Shown: in pieces, positions 1 to 6,037 of the stretch
How the letters are laid out: each line of letters begins with the position of its first letter
Position numbering within the stretch: position 1 is the first letter of the stretch
From: an uncultured Oscillochloris sp.
GTDB taxonomy: Bacteria > Chloroflexota > Chloroflexia > Chloroflexales > Chloroflexaceae
Assembly (NCBI GenBank): GCA_903877945.1
Contig: CAIRFY010000562.1
Location: 1-9,177 of the forward strand
Length of the DNA: 9,177 nt
Reading direction: 5' to 3'
Translations under genes and position numbers: made by a program
The notes under the pieces: generated by a model
Database searches by the model: none
What the model saw: only the letters and a program-made list of their open reading frames with translations
What the model was told of the DNA's origin: nothing

Positions 1-113
1 CCTCACCGCGTCACCCCTCACCGCGTCACCCCCTCACCGCGTCACCCCCTCACCGCGTCACCCCCTCACCGCCTCACCGCCTCACCCCCTCACCGCGTCA
101 CCGTGTCATCTAA
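1..113. repeat. Degenerate octamer tandem repeat (TCACCGCG / TCACCCCC)
   Basis: From position 3 the sequence tiles into 14 consecutive units beginning TCA, all 8 nt except one 7-nt unit at 11-17. TCACCGCG and TCACCCCC largely alternate, with variants TCACCGCC (66-81), TCACCGTG (98-105) and a decayed TCATCTAA (106-113). The last unit contains the complement of the apt stop codon, so the array abuts the 3' end of apt and would be its 3' untranslated region. The array continues beyond the left edge. There are no unique spacers, so it is not CRISPR. Its function is unknown; replication slippage is the likely origin. Confidence 0.9.
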
Positions 114-631
114 TACTGGATCAGCGAGAAGATGGGGGTGGGAGCGAGCTTCTCGCGGCCATTGAGAAAGGCCAGTTCGATCACAAAGGCCAGCTCAACC
201 ACCGTGCCGCCAGCCTGCTCGATCAACTGCTTGGCCGCCACGATAGTGCCACCCGTAGCCAGCAGGTCGTCAATAACCAGCACCTGCGCCCCAGGTTCAA
301 AGGCATCGCGGTGGATCTCCAGCTTGTTCGTGCCGTACTCCAGGGCATACTCGACCTGGTAGGTATCGGCTGGGAGCTTGCCCGGTTTGCGCACGGGCAC
401 CAGCCCCACGCCGAGATTGAGGGCGAGCGGCGCGCCAAAGATGAACCCGCGTGACTCAATGCCCGCCACCGCAGTGATTCCACGGTCGCGATAACGATCC
501 GTCAGGAGGGTAATCACCTGCTGGAAGGCTGGCCCATTGCCGATCAGCGTTGTAATATCCTTAAAATTGATGCCGGGGAGCGGAAAGTCAGGGATGTTGC
601 GAACCAGGTCGGCAAGCTCACGACTCGACAT
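110..631 (-). CDS. apt: Adenine phosphoribosyltransferase
   Basis: This is a cytosolic purine-salvage enzyme that makes AMP and pyrophosphate from adenine and PRPP. The 173-residue length is normal for the family. The N-terminal stretch IPDFPLPGINFKDITTL is the standard Apt opening. ESRGF (59-63) and the flexible-loop segment RKPGKLP (81-87) are present, and the PRPP-binding motif VLVIDDLLATGGT lies at about 117-129 with the two acidic residues. The ATG at 629-631 is preceded on the minus strand by GGAGG (636-640), 4 nt away, which fixes the start. The gene is divergent from the sensor kinase and nothing else in the window shares its transcript. Its stop codon falls in the last unit of the octamer array. 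The sequence shows no sign of damage. Confidence 0.97.
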   Translation of the reverse strand: MSSRELADLVRNIPDFPLPGINFKDITTLIGNGPAFQQVITLLTDRYRDRGITAVAGIESRGFIFGAPLALNLGVGLVPVRKPGKLPADTYQVEYALEYGTNKLEIHRDAFEPGAQVLVIDDLLATGGTIVAAKQLIEQAGGTVVELAFVIELAFLNGREKLAPTPIFSLIQY

Positions 632-666
632 AGAACCTCCAGAGCTGTCATGCGATCTCTGCGGCT

Positions 667-672
667 ATTATA
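667..672 (-). promoter_or_regulatory. Putative -10 box for apt
   Basis: On the minus strand this reads TATAAT, 35 nt upstream of the apt ATG, leaving room for a leader of roughly 28 nt. No convincing -35 hexamer is seen at 16-18 nt spacing, so this is a sequence-only prediction supported by the perfect hexamer and its position. Confidence 0.5.
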
Positions 673-691
673 CCGCCTCTTCTCTCCAGGT

Positions 692-720
692 TTGCGCCGC
701 TCCCCTAACGTCCTTATAAT
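692..720 (+). promoter_or_regulatory. Putative sigma-70 type promoter for the sensor kinase gene
   Basis: A perfect TATAAT (715-720) is preceded, with a 17-nt spacer, by TTGCGC (692-697), a partial match to TTGACA. The expected transcription start is near 727. It is arranged back-to-back with the apt -10 box, so the 108-bp gap looks like a compact divergent promoter region. Confidence 0.6.
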
Positions 721-736
721 GGGGTGAAAGGGTAAA

Positions 737-743
737 AAGGTGG
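737..743 (+). promoter_or_regulatory. Ribosome binding site deciding the sensor kinase start
   Basis: AAGGTGG lies 8 nt before the ATG at 752. An in-frame GTG at 740 overlaps this site and would sit only about 13 nt from the predicted transcript start, so ATG 752 is preferred. The difference is four residues. Confidence 0.5.
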
Positions 744-751
744 TTATCACA

Positions 752-2725
752 ATGCCAATATATCAAGTGGCGACAGCGCAGCCGCCCGATCTCATCGCAG
801 TGCTGCGCGAGATATGGCCCAGTATCTCTGAGGTACTCGCTCATTTCGATGTCGATGGAACCTCTGAGGTGCGCGTTGGACAACTGCGCCACATCGCAGC
901 GCTCTGGTACGAGCAAGGTGGCGCGGCAGAGGTACTCGCAGAGCTTGGCATTACGCTGGCATCCCGGCTACGGATGTCCCAGGGTCTGGTGGTCAGCGAA
1001 CTACTGCTCTCATACGGAGCCGCCCAGGAAGAGCAGCGCACCCGCGAGTGGGAGGCCCGCCTGCTCGCCCGCGCCTCTGAACTTGACGGCCTTCACCGCA
1101 TTATTTCTGCCGCCAACTCGACCCTCGACCTTGATACGTCGCTTCAAACGGTGGTCGAGACGGTTGCCCAGGTGGTGGGCGTGCAGGCGTGTTCGGTCTA
1201 CCTCTACGACAAGCACCGCGACGAACTGGTGCTGCGCGCGGTGCGCGGGCTGAACGACGCCGCTGTCGGCCAGGTGGTGACGAAGCTTGGCACCGGGGTG
1301 ACGGGCTGGGCCGCCCAACTCGGCCATCCCGTGTCAGTGCGCGATGTCTGGCAGGAGACGCGCTTTAACATCGAGCCGCAGCTTGGTGAGGAGCCCTTCC
1401 GCTCTATCCTGGCCGTGCCGATTGTCCTCTTTAGCGCCGAGCGCTTCCAGTTTAGCGCCGACAAGCTCCAGGGCGTGATCAGCGTGCAGACCGTTGGCCC
1501 GCGTGACTTCTCGCAGGAGGAGATTAGCTTTGTTGAGGTGGCTGCCGGTGAGTTGGCTTTTTTCATCGCCAACGCCCAGCTCTACCAGCAAACTGACGAG
1601 CGCCTGCACCAGAAACTGCGTGAACTGACCACGCTCCAGCAGGTGAGCAAGAGTATCGCGGAGCAGATCGGCCTGCGCGATGTCCTCAACCTGATCACCG
1701 AGAAGGCCGTGGAGCTGGCCCAGGCCGACCGGGCCGCGATCTTCCAGATGAGCGAGGATGGTGTCCTCCATCTGGTAGCCAGCCACGGCGGCGAGGGCGA
1801 TGGCGTGCGGACATTTATTATTCAGACCGTGCGCGACAGCCGACCTCTCGCGGTGATGAACGCCTACCAGGACGCACGTTTCCCTGACTTGGCCCAGGTG
1901 GCTGCCCGCGAGAACTTCCACTCGCTCTTCTGCATGCCCCTGCGTGCCCGTGAGCGCACCATTGGCGGGATTTGCCTGTATAAGTTTGAGCCACACCTGT
2001 TCGACTACGAGCAAGTGCGTTTGCTCAGCACCTTCGCCGACGAAGCCGCTATCGCAATTGAGAACGCCCGCCTCTACGACGAGAGCCAGCGTGCCCTGAT
2101 GATCAAGTCGGCCCTGCTCCAAGAGATGCACCACCGCGTGCGCAATAACCTCCAGACGATCTCGGCCCTCCTGGCCATGCAGGTGCGCCGTGTCGATCCG
2201 AACAGTCAGGGAGCCAAGGCTCTACGCGAGAGCGCCGCACGCATCCAGTCAATTGCCGCAATCCACAACCTGCTCTCCCGCGAGGATGTCGGCGTTACCA
2301 CCGTCAGCGCCGTGACCCGCCAGGTGGTCGAGAGCGCTCAGGTCACTCTGGTGACCAACGATAACCCGGTGCGGTTCGTGATCACTGGTGAGCCGGTGCG
2401 GATTGGCTCACGCGATGCGACGGTGCTTGCGCTGGTGATCAACGAGTTGATCAGCAACGCCCTCACCCACGGCATGGCTGCCGAGGGCGGGAGCGTGGAG
2501 ATCATCTCTTGCCTCGTCGATGGGATCATCACCGTCGATGTCCGCGACGATGGGCCGATTCACCCGCCGCCGCCCACCAGCCACAGCAGCGGCCTGGGCC
2601 TCCAGATCATCGAGACATTGGTCAACGAAGATCTCGGCGGTAGCTTTCAGCTTCTGCGCGAGGAGAACGGCCAGTGGGTGTGCGCTCGCGTGCGCTTTCC
2701 CCAGCACATGGTCAATGAAGAGTAG
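752..2725 (+). CDS. Soluble sensor histidine kinase, GAF-GAF-HisKA_2-HATPase (PdtaS-like)
   Basis: This is a 657-residue cytosolic kinase with no membrane segment or signal peptide. Numbering is from ATG 752. An unassigned helical region occupies about 1-115. GAF1 (about 124-276) contains the ACSVYLYD strand, and GAF2 (about 303-441) contains ADRAAIFQM. The dimerisation/phosphoacceptor domain (about 451-526) carries EMHHRVRNNLQTISALL, the HisKA_2 hallmark, with His461 the likely phosphoacceptor by alignment with the HxRxKN motif of HWE kinases. The ATPase domain has an N-box (INELISNALTHG, from about 563), DDGP (about 599-602) and GLGL (614-617). The family is typified by mycobacterial PdtaS, which often signals to ANTAR-type RNA-binding regulators. 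No response regulator is encoded nearby, so it is an orphan here. The GAF ligands cannot be predicted from sequence. An alternative GTG start at 740 adds four residues. Confidence 0.93.
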   Translation: MPIYQVATAQPPDLIAVLREIWPSISEVLAHFDVDGTSEVRVGQLRHIAALWYEQGGAAEVLAELGITLASRLRMSQGLVVSELLLSYGAAQEEQRTREWEARLLARASELDGLHRIISAANSTLDLDTSLQTVVETVAQVVGVQACSVYLYDKHRDELVLRAVRGLNDAAVGQVVTKLGTGVTGWAAQLGHPVSVRDVWQETRFNIEPQLGEEPFRSILAVPIVLFSAERFQFSADKLQGVISVQTVGPRDFSQEEISFVEVAAGELAFFIANAQLYQQTDERLHQKLRELTTLQQVSKSIAEQIGLRDVLNLITEKAVELAQADRAAIFQMSEDGVLHLVASHGGEGDGVRTFIIQTVRDSRPLAVMNAYQDARFPDLAQVAARENFHSLFCMPLRARERTIGGICLYKFEPHLFDYEQVRLLSTFADEAAIAIENARLYDESQRALMIKSALLQEMHHRVRNNLQTISALLAMQVRRVDPNSQGAKALRESAARIQSIAAIHNLLSREDVGVTTVSAVTRQVVESAQVTLVTNDNPVRFVITGEPVRIGSRDATVLALVINELISNALTHGMAAEGGSVEIISCLVDGIITVDVRDDGPIHPPPPTSHSSGLGLQIIETLVNEDLGGSFQLLREENGQWVCARVRFPQHMVNEE

Positions 2726-2771
2726 GGGCGAAGCATGTGGGTGCATTGCCCTCGCCATGGCGGGGTGTCCG
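2726..2771. other. Possible dispersed intergenic repeat after the kinase gene
   Basis: The kinase stop codon is followed at once by GGGGCGAAGCATGTGGGTGC and then by a 10-bp perfect palindrome CGCCATGGCG (2753-2762). GGGGCGAAGCATG-type segments recur between genes in some Chloroflexota and other environmental genomes, to my recollection, but there is only one copy in this window. The claim rests on memory and composition. Confidence 0.25.
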
Positions 2772-2840
2772 GGAATTGGTCATTATTTCGCAACCGCAAA
2801 AGTTAAAGGATCACTACCTATTGTAGGCGCAAATCCATTA

Positions 2841-2846
2841 TATAAT
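2841..2846 (+). promoter_or_regulatory. Putative -10 box for folD
   Basis: A perfect TATAAT sits in an AT-rich patch about 100 nt before the folD ATG. No good -35 is present at standard spacing (TTGTAG at 2821 is 14 nt away, too close), which suggests an activator-assisted or weak promoter. Transcription would begin near 2853. Confidence 0.5.
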
Positions 2847-2850
2847 AGAT

Positions 2851-2882
2851 ACATTCTAGGAATGTGGCTAAACTAGACATTC
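2851..2882. promoter_or_regulatory. Candidate operator: ACATTC/GAATGT half-sites
   Basis: ACATTC (2851-2856), TAG, GAATGT (2860-2865) form a 6-3-6 inverted repeat over the predicted transcription start, and a third copy, ACATTC, lies at 2877-2882. Three copies of one 6-mer within 32 bp just after a TATAAT box look like a repressor site. The regulator is unknown. Confidence 0.35.
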
Positions 2883-2885
2883 GTC

Positions 2886-2912
2886 GGCGGGCGCTATCGC
2901 GGCGCCTGTTTT
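2886..2912 (+). terminator. Weak terminator-like hairpin in the folD leader
   Basis: GGCGC (2890-2894) pairs with GCGCC (2902-2906) around a 7-nt loop. The stem extends outward through one C-G pair and several G-U pairs and is followed by TTTT (2909-2912). It could end read-through from the kinase gene, or attenuate the folD transcript if the TATAAT upstream is its promoter. The core stem is short, so confidence is low. Confidence 0.3.
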
Positions 2913-2945
2913 CTCGTCATCGTTGCAAAGAACACAGGAAGTGCT

Positions 2946-3818
2946 ATGGCAGCAGTTGTTCTCAATGGGCGGGCGTTGGCCCGTGAGTTGCGTGAAGATC
3001 TGAGCTTACGAGTGGCGGCCTATGTGGCTCAGCATAACCACACACCGACGCTCGGGGTGATCCACGTCTACGGCGACAAGTCGGCTGAGCGCTACGTACG
3101 CAACTTGCAGGTATCCTGCAACCGTGTGGGTATGAACTTTAAGTACTATCTGCTGCACCATACGGCCACGCAGCGCGAACTTGAGAATGCCATCCACACA
3201 TTTAGCTCCGATGTCAACGTTGACGGTGTCCTCATCCAGATGCCCCTCCCGGCCAAGTACGATAGCGCGGCGGCGGTCTCGCGACTCGATCACCGCAAGG
3301 ATATTGATGGCGTCCACCCGATCAACGTCGGTCTGCTGAACCAGGGCAAGCCGAGCCTGGTGCCGAACACGCCGGCCGGAGGCATGCTGATCCTTCAACG
3401 CTACGGGATCGAGGTTGCCGGACGCGATGTGGCGATGATCGGACGCAGCGCGATTGTGGGTGGCCCGATGTCAACGATGTTGCTCAACGCGGAGGCCACG
3501 GTCGAGATCTGCCACCGTGCCACGCGCAATCTGGCCGATAAGGTACGCCGCGCCGATATTGTGGTGACGGCGGCTGGTAAGGTTGATCTGGTGACGGGCG
3601 ATATGCTCAAGCCCGGTGCAACGGTGATCGACTTCGGCATTAACGTTCGCCCTGACGGGACAATGTGCGGCGATGTCAATTACGCCAGCGCCTTCGAGGT
3701 GGCCGGCGCAATCACCCCGGTGCCCGGCGGCACTGGCCCGGTCACGACGATGGTGCTGCTCGATAACGTGCTCAAGGCGGCGATTGCGACCCATACGGAC
3801 ACCCCTGATGATGTGTAG
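2946..3818 (+). CDS. folD: FolD-family methylenetetrahydrofolate dehydrogenase, cyclohydrolase lysine replaced
   Basis: FolD interconverts 5,10-methylene-, methenyl- and 10-formyl-tetrahydrofolate in the cytosol. The 290-residue length is normal. The N-terminal catalytic domain and C-terminal Rossmann domain are both complete: DGVLIQMPLP with Gln98, KDIDGVHP with Asp121, GRSAIVGGP (166-174) and GAITPVPGGTGP (254-265) are all present. Numbering matches E. coli FolD through these motifs. The odd point is YVRNLQVSC (50-58): Tyr50 is kept, but residue 54 is Leu (codon TTG, 3105-3107) where E. coli has Lys54 and human MTHFD1 has Lys56, the base needed for cyclohydrolase chemistry. The usual PCTP motif is PNTP (140-143), and the preceding loop is GDKSAE rather than the typical G-x-x-P-A-S. 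It may be a dehydrogenase-only enzyme. AGGAA at 2936-2940, 5 nt before the ATG, supports the start. Confidence 0.93.
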   Translation: MAAVVLNGRALARELREDLSLRVAAYVAQHNHTPTLGVIHVYGDKSAERYVRNLQVSCNRVGMNFKYYLLHHTATQRELENAIHTFSSDVNVDGVLIQMPLPAKYDSAAAVSRLDHRKDIDGVHPINVGLLNQGKPSLVPNTPAGGMLILQRYGIEVAGRDVAMIGRSAIVGGPMSTMLLNAEATVEICHRATRNLADKVRRADIVVTAAGKVDLVTGDMLKPGATVIDFGINVRPDGTMCGDVNYASAFEVAGAITPVPGGTGPVTTMVLLDNVLKAAIATHTDTPDDV

Positions 3819-3836
3819 GTGTTCGTAGGTCTGATC

Positions 3837-3871
3837 CGTGGGCTATGGCGGCAAAGTCACCATAGCCCACG
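3837..3871. terminator. 12-bp perfect hairpin after folD
   Basis: CGTGGGCTATGG (3837-3848) is exactly complementary to CCATAGCCCACG (3860-3871) around an 11-nt loop, starting 18 nt after the folD stop. There is no T-run on either strand, so it is either a factor-assisted terminator or an mRNA 3'-end stabiliser rather than a classical intrinsic terminator. Confidence 0.55.
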
Positions 3872-3896
3872 ATAGTAATCCCTACCATGTAACATT

Positions 3897-4992
3897 ATGC
3901 GCGTGTATCAGCAGCGTTCTCACCTGCGTAGTGTCGCTATTATCGGGTTGCTGCTGCTCTGTAGTGTTCGTATCATAACCGTGATTGCGGGTGCTGCTAC
4001 GGTGCTGCCCCTCGGCGGCGACGCCCGATCATACATCGCGGCTTCACAAGCGATTATCCACGGGCTACCCCCGATAGGGACGAACGGCGCTCCGTTTCTG
4101 CCTGAGGCAGGTTCCGATATTCCTGTTTATCTCTACCCCGTTCCTTGCCCTGGCGATCACCCCGCTGGCAGTGCTACCCTATCCGCTGTCGCTCTACCTC
4201 TGGCTTATCCTCGTCGCCGCAACAACCGCGTTGTTGATCCCGCTGCTGCGGCATCTGGTGGGTTGGGGTGCTGCTACTTGTGGAGTCGTCTTCTTCCTGC
4301 CCACCTGGGAGTCGCTCTGGCTAGGTCAGATTAATGCGATGATCGCGGTTGCCCTCACACTTGCGCTGATCTCACTCAGCCAACGTAAAGATGGCGTGAT
4401 TGGACTCACCCTCGCTCTTGGCACACTCCTTAAAGTGACTCCCGCGCTGAGCATCCTTGTCCTCGTTATCCACCAACGCTGGCGCAGCGTGGGCGTCGCC
4501 GCTATCACGGCGCTGGGAGTTATCGCACTGTCGCTCCCAGTTGTCGCGCTTGATGTGTGGTATCGCGGATCACTCTATGCGCTGACAAATACCTGGACAT
4601 CCCCGTTGCTCCTTTCCTGGACGGCCATATTGCGCAGCCAGGCCGGTATGATCAGCAGCGTTGGCCCCGCAGTTCTCAGCATGCTTATGCTGGCAGTGAC
4701 CGCCAAGCGTAGCATGGATACACGCCTACACCTGAGCCTCGCCGCAACCTATTTGCTCCCACTGTTGATCTCTGGGATTATCTGGCACTACTCTGCAATA
4801 CTGGCGCTACCTGCGCTGGGTGTTTTGTGGCGACATAGCCACAGAGGCCGCATGATCGCCCTGATCGCATGGGCCTCGATCTCGCTGATCGGCGGTTTTT
4901 TCCAGCCGATCATGCTCACGCTCTGCTGGTGGGTGTGTTGCTGGCCCGGTTTGCTTGAGCCCCCGACTGCGTTGGCCCTGACTCAGAAGTAG
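3897..4992 (+). pseudogene. GT87-like (DUF2029) polyprenyl-phosphate mannosyltransferase, frameshifted
   Basis: Two open frames together make one integral-membrane GT-C glycosyltransferase of about 365 residues. The family transfers mannose from a polyprenyl-phosphate donor. The first part (from ATG 3897) has an N-terminal membrane helix and GDARSYIAAS with Asp42, the position of the usual early luminal acidic residue, and then runs to VYLYP. The second part, in the next frame from about 4141, continues FLALAITPLAVLP, then WLGQINAMIAVALTLALISL and LLKVTPALSILVLV, both typical of the family, followed by more hydrophobic helices to the stop at 4990-4992. The break is at 4136-4140, a run of four C then G. 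Two extra C would restore the common Y-P-P-F motif. It is either a real lesion or an assembly error. No good ribosome site precedes ATG 3897. It stands alone between hairpins. Confidence 0.8.
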
Positions 4993-5001
4993 CGATACTT
5001 C

Positions 5002-5010
5002 TGCTATACT
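5002..5010 (+). promoter_or_regulatory. Putative extended -10 promoter for the rsbQ operon
   Basis: TGCTATACT is an extended -10 (TGN plus TATACT), which can work without a good -35; none is seen at 4982-4987. It begins 10 nt after the mannosyltransferase stop. If used, the rsbQ mRNA would carry a leader of about 200 nt. Confidence 0.45.
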
Positions 5011-5056
5011 CTGCGCCATACAAAGCCCGATCTCGCGCATCGCAAGGGGCGGGTTC

Positions 5057-5066
5057 TGTGATCACA
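5057..5066. promoter_or_regulatory. Perfect palindrome TGTGATCACA
   Basis: This is a 10-bp perfect palindrome in the leader or promoter region of the rsbQ operon. It resembles fused CRP/FNR-type half-sites but lacks the 6-bp spacer of a true CRP site, so the binding protein cannot be named. It could equally be chance. Confidence 0.25.
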
Positions 5067-5093
5067 CACGTATCTTTATCAAGGACAAGGTTT

Positions 5094-5187
5094 CAGCGTG
5101 ACAGTTGGTAGCGCGAACTTCCTGCCTGCGGTGATACTCATGACCGACTGGAAGGCGGTGCTCCATTTACTGCACACTGTCACGCTG
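5094..5187 (+). ncRNA. Candidate structured leader RNA upstream of rsbQ
   Basis: A perfect 12-bp stem (CAGCGTGACAGT, 5094-5105, with ACTGTCACGCTG, 5176-5187) closes further nested helices in order: TGG/CCA (5106-5108 with 5163-5165), AGCGC/GTGCT (5110-5114 with 5158-5162, one G-U), CTTCC/GGAAG (5118-5122 with 5150-5154) and CGGT/ACCG (5129-5132 with 5143-5146), ending in a 10-nt loop. It ends 18 nt before the rsbQ Shine-Dalgarno. It does not match the c-di-GMP riboswitch consensus that I know. Alternatives are a 94-bp MITE-like element or a 31-codon leader ORF in the same place. The pairing is seen directly; the function is inferred. Confidence 0.4.
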
Positions 5188-5193
5188 TTCTGA
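5098..5193 (+). CDS. Possible 31-residue leader peptide (weak)
   Basis: GTG at 5098 follows AAGGACAAGG (5081-5090) by 7 nt and opens a 31-codon frame ending TGA at 5191-5193, just before the rsbQ ribosome site. The product would contain FLPAVILMTDW and end in LLHTVTLF, moderately hydrophobic, with no family recognised. It coincides with the nested hairpin, and its start codon is inside the left arm. Ribosome movement through it could open the structure. A frame this short is common by chance, so this is a candidate only. Confidence 0.15.
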   Translation: MTVGSANFLPAVILMTDWKAVLHLLHTVTLF

Positions 5194-5205
5194 ACCATGC
5201 CAAGC

Positions 5206-5211
5206 GAGGAG
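5206..5211 (+). promoter_or_regulatory. Ribosome binding site fixing the rsbQ start
   Basis: GAGGAG lies 6 nt before the ATG at 5218. An in-frame ATG at 5197 lacks such a site and would place this motif inside the coding sequence, so 5218 is the start. The resulting residue numbering matches Bacillus RsbQ exactly at the catalytic triad. Confidence 0.8.
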
Positions 5212-5217
5212 CACGAG

Positions 5218-6033
5218 ATGACATCGGACATTCTTCGTCGGAACAACATCAAAATATTCGGCACGGGCACGCAACCCATGATGTTCGCACACGGTTTTGG
5301 GTGCGACCAGAGGTTCTGGCGTTTTGTGGCCCCGGCCTTTGAGGACGAATACCGGATTATCCTCTTTGACCACGTGGGTTCTGGGATGTCAGATCGCCAG
5401 GAATACGACCCGGAGCGCTATAGAAGCCTGACTGGCTACGCCCAAGACGTAATTGACATCTGCAAGGCATTGGAATTGACGGATGTTATCTTCGTTGGGC
5501 ATTCTGTGAGCAGCATGATTGGCATCTTGGCGTCTATCCAGGAACCTGGAATTTTTAGCCGACTCGTCTTCATCGGTGCCTCGCCGAGCTATCTGAATGA
5601 TCCGCCCGACTACATTGGCGGTTTTGAGCGGGAAGATATTAATGGATTGCTCGACATGATGGAAAAAAACTACATCGGTTGGGCAGGCTATCTTGCTCCG
5701 GTCGCGATGAAAAATGCAGATCGGCCTGAACTGGCGCTCGAACTTGAGACCAGCTTCACCTCGACAAACCACGCGATTATGTGCCAGTTTGCGGCGGCCA
5801 CGTTCTGGTCTGATTTCCGGGACGATCTATCAAAGGCGAGTACACCGTCGCTGATCATGCAACCGTCTGAAGATGCGTTTGTGCCATTCCACGTGGCCGA
5901 GTATCTTCACCGCCAACTGACGAATAGCACGCTGACGTGGATGAAGGCCACCGGGCATTTTCCGCATCTGAGTTTTCCCGATGAGACGATTAAGATGATA
6001 AAGGCGTACCTGCCCGCTGTCCATCGCACGTGA
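5218..6033 (+). CDS. rsbQ: RsbQ-like alpha/beta hydrolase (energy-stress signalling)
   Basis: This is a 271-residue cytosolic alpha/beta hydrolase, very close in length and sequence style to Bacillus subtilis RsbQ (269 residues). The N-terminus has MMFAHGFGCDQRFW, with the oxyanion-loop HGFG. The nucleophile elbow is GHSVS with Ser96. Asp219 is in PSEDAF and His247 is in ATGHFPH, the same triad numbering as RsbQ. FDHVGSGMSD (50-59), SYLNDPP and MMEKNYIGWAGY are also RsbQ-like. RsbQ is related to the plant receptors D14 and KAI2, and in Bacillus it activates RsbP through a PAS domain, presumably by hydrolysing a small ligand that is not known. The next gene, 4 nt downstream, supplies a PAS domain, so the pair is kept although the output differs. 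By eye the gene is less GC-rich than folD or the Nudix genes, which is compatible with transfer. Confidence 0.92.
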   Translation: MTSDILRRNNIKIFGTGTQPMMFAHGFGCDQRFWRFVAPAFEDEYRIILFDHVGSGMSDRQEYDPERYRSLTGYAQDVIDICKALELTDVIFVGHSVSSMIGILASIQEPGIFSRLVFIGASPSYLNDPPDYIGGFEREDINGLLDMMEKNYIGWAGYLAPVAMKNADRPELALELETSFTSTNHAIMCQFAAATFWSDFRDDLSKASTPSLIMQPSEDAFVPFHVAEYLHRQLTNSTLTWMKATGHFPHLSFPDETIKMIKAYLPAVHRT

Positions 6034-6037
6034 GTGT

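Noticed and set aside
1..113. CRISPR array at the left edge
   Set aside because: The units are 8 nt, contiguous and degenerate, without unique spacers.
1334..2134. 266-codon open frame on the minus strand inside the sensor kinase gene
   Set aside because: The product has no recognisable domain, and the plus-strand frame encodes continuous GAF and kinase motifs. The frame is a by-product of high-GC codon use.
4171..4992. An independent gene starting at ATG 4171
   Set aside because: The same frame continues upstream to about 4141 with family-type sequence that joins the N-terminal half at 3897-4139, and there is no ribosome site. It is the second half of the frameshifted GT87-like gene.
5057..5066. 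True CRP binding site
   Set aside because: The half-sites TGTGA and TCACA overlap with no 6-bp spacer, so it is kept only as an unassigned palindrome.
5094..5187. c-di-GMP (GEMM) riboswitch before the c-di-GMP operon
   Set aside because: The conserved GEMM core and tetraloop/receptor sequences are absent, and the structure is one long nested hairpin rather than two parallel helices.
5197..5217. N-terminal extension of rsbQ from ATG 5197
   Set aside because: GAGGAG at 5206-5211 fits ATG 5218, and numbering from 5218 places the catalytic triad exactly as in Bacillus RsbQ.
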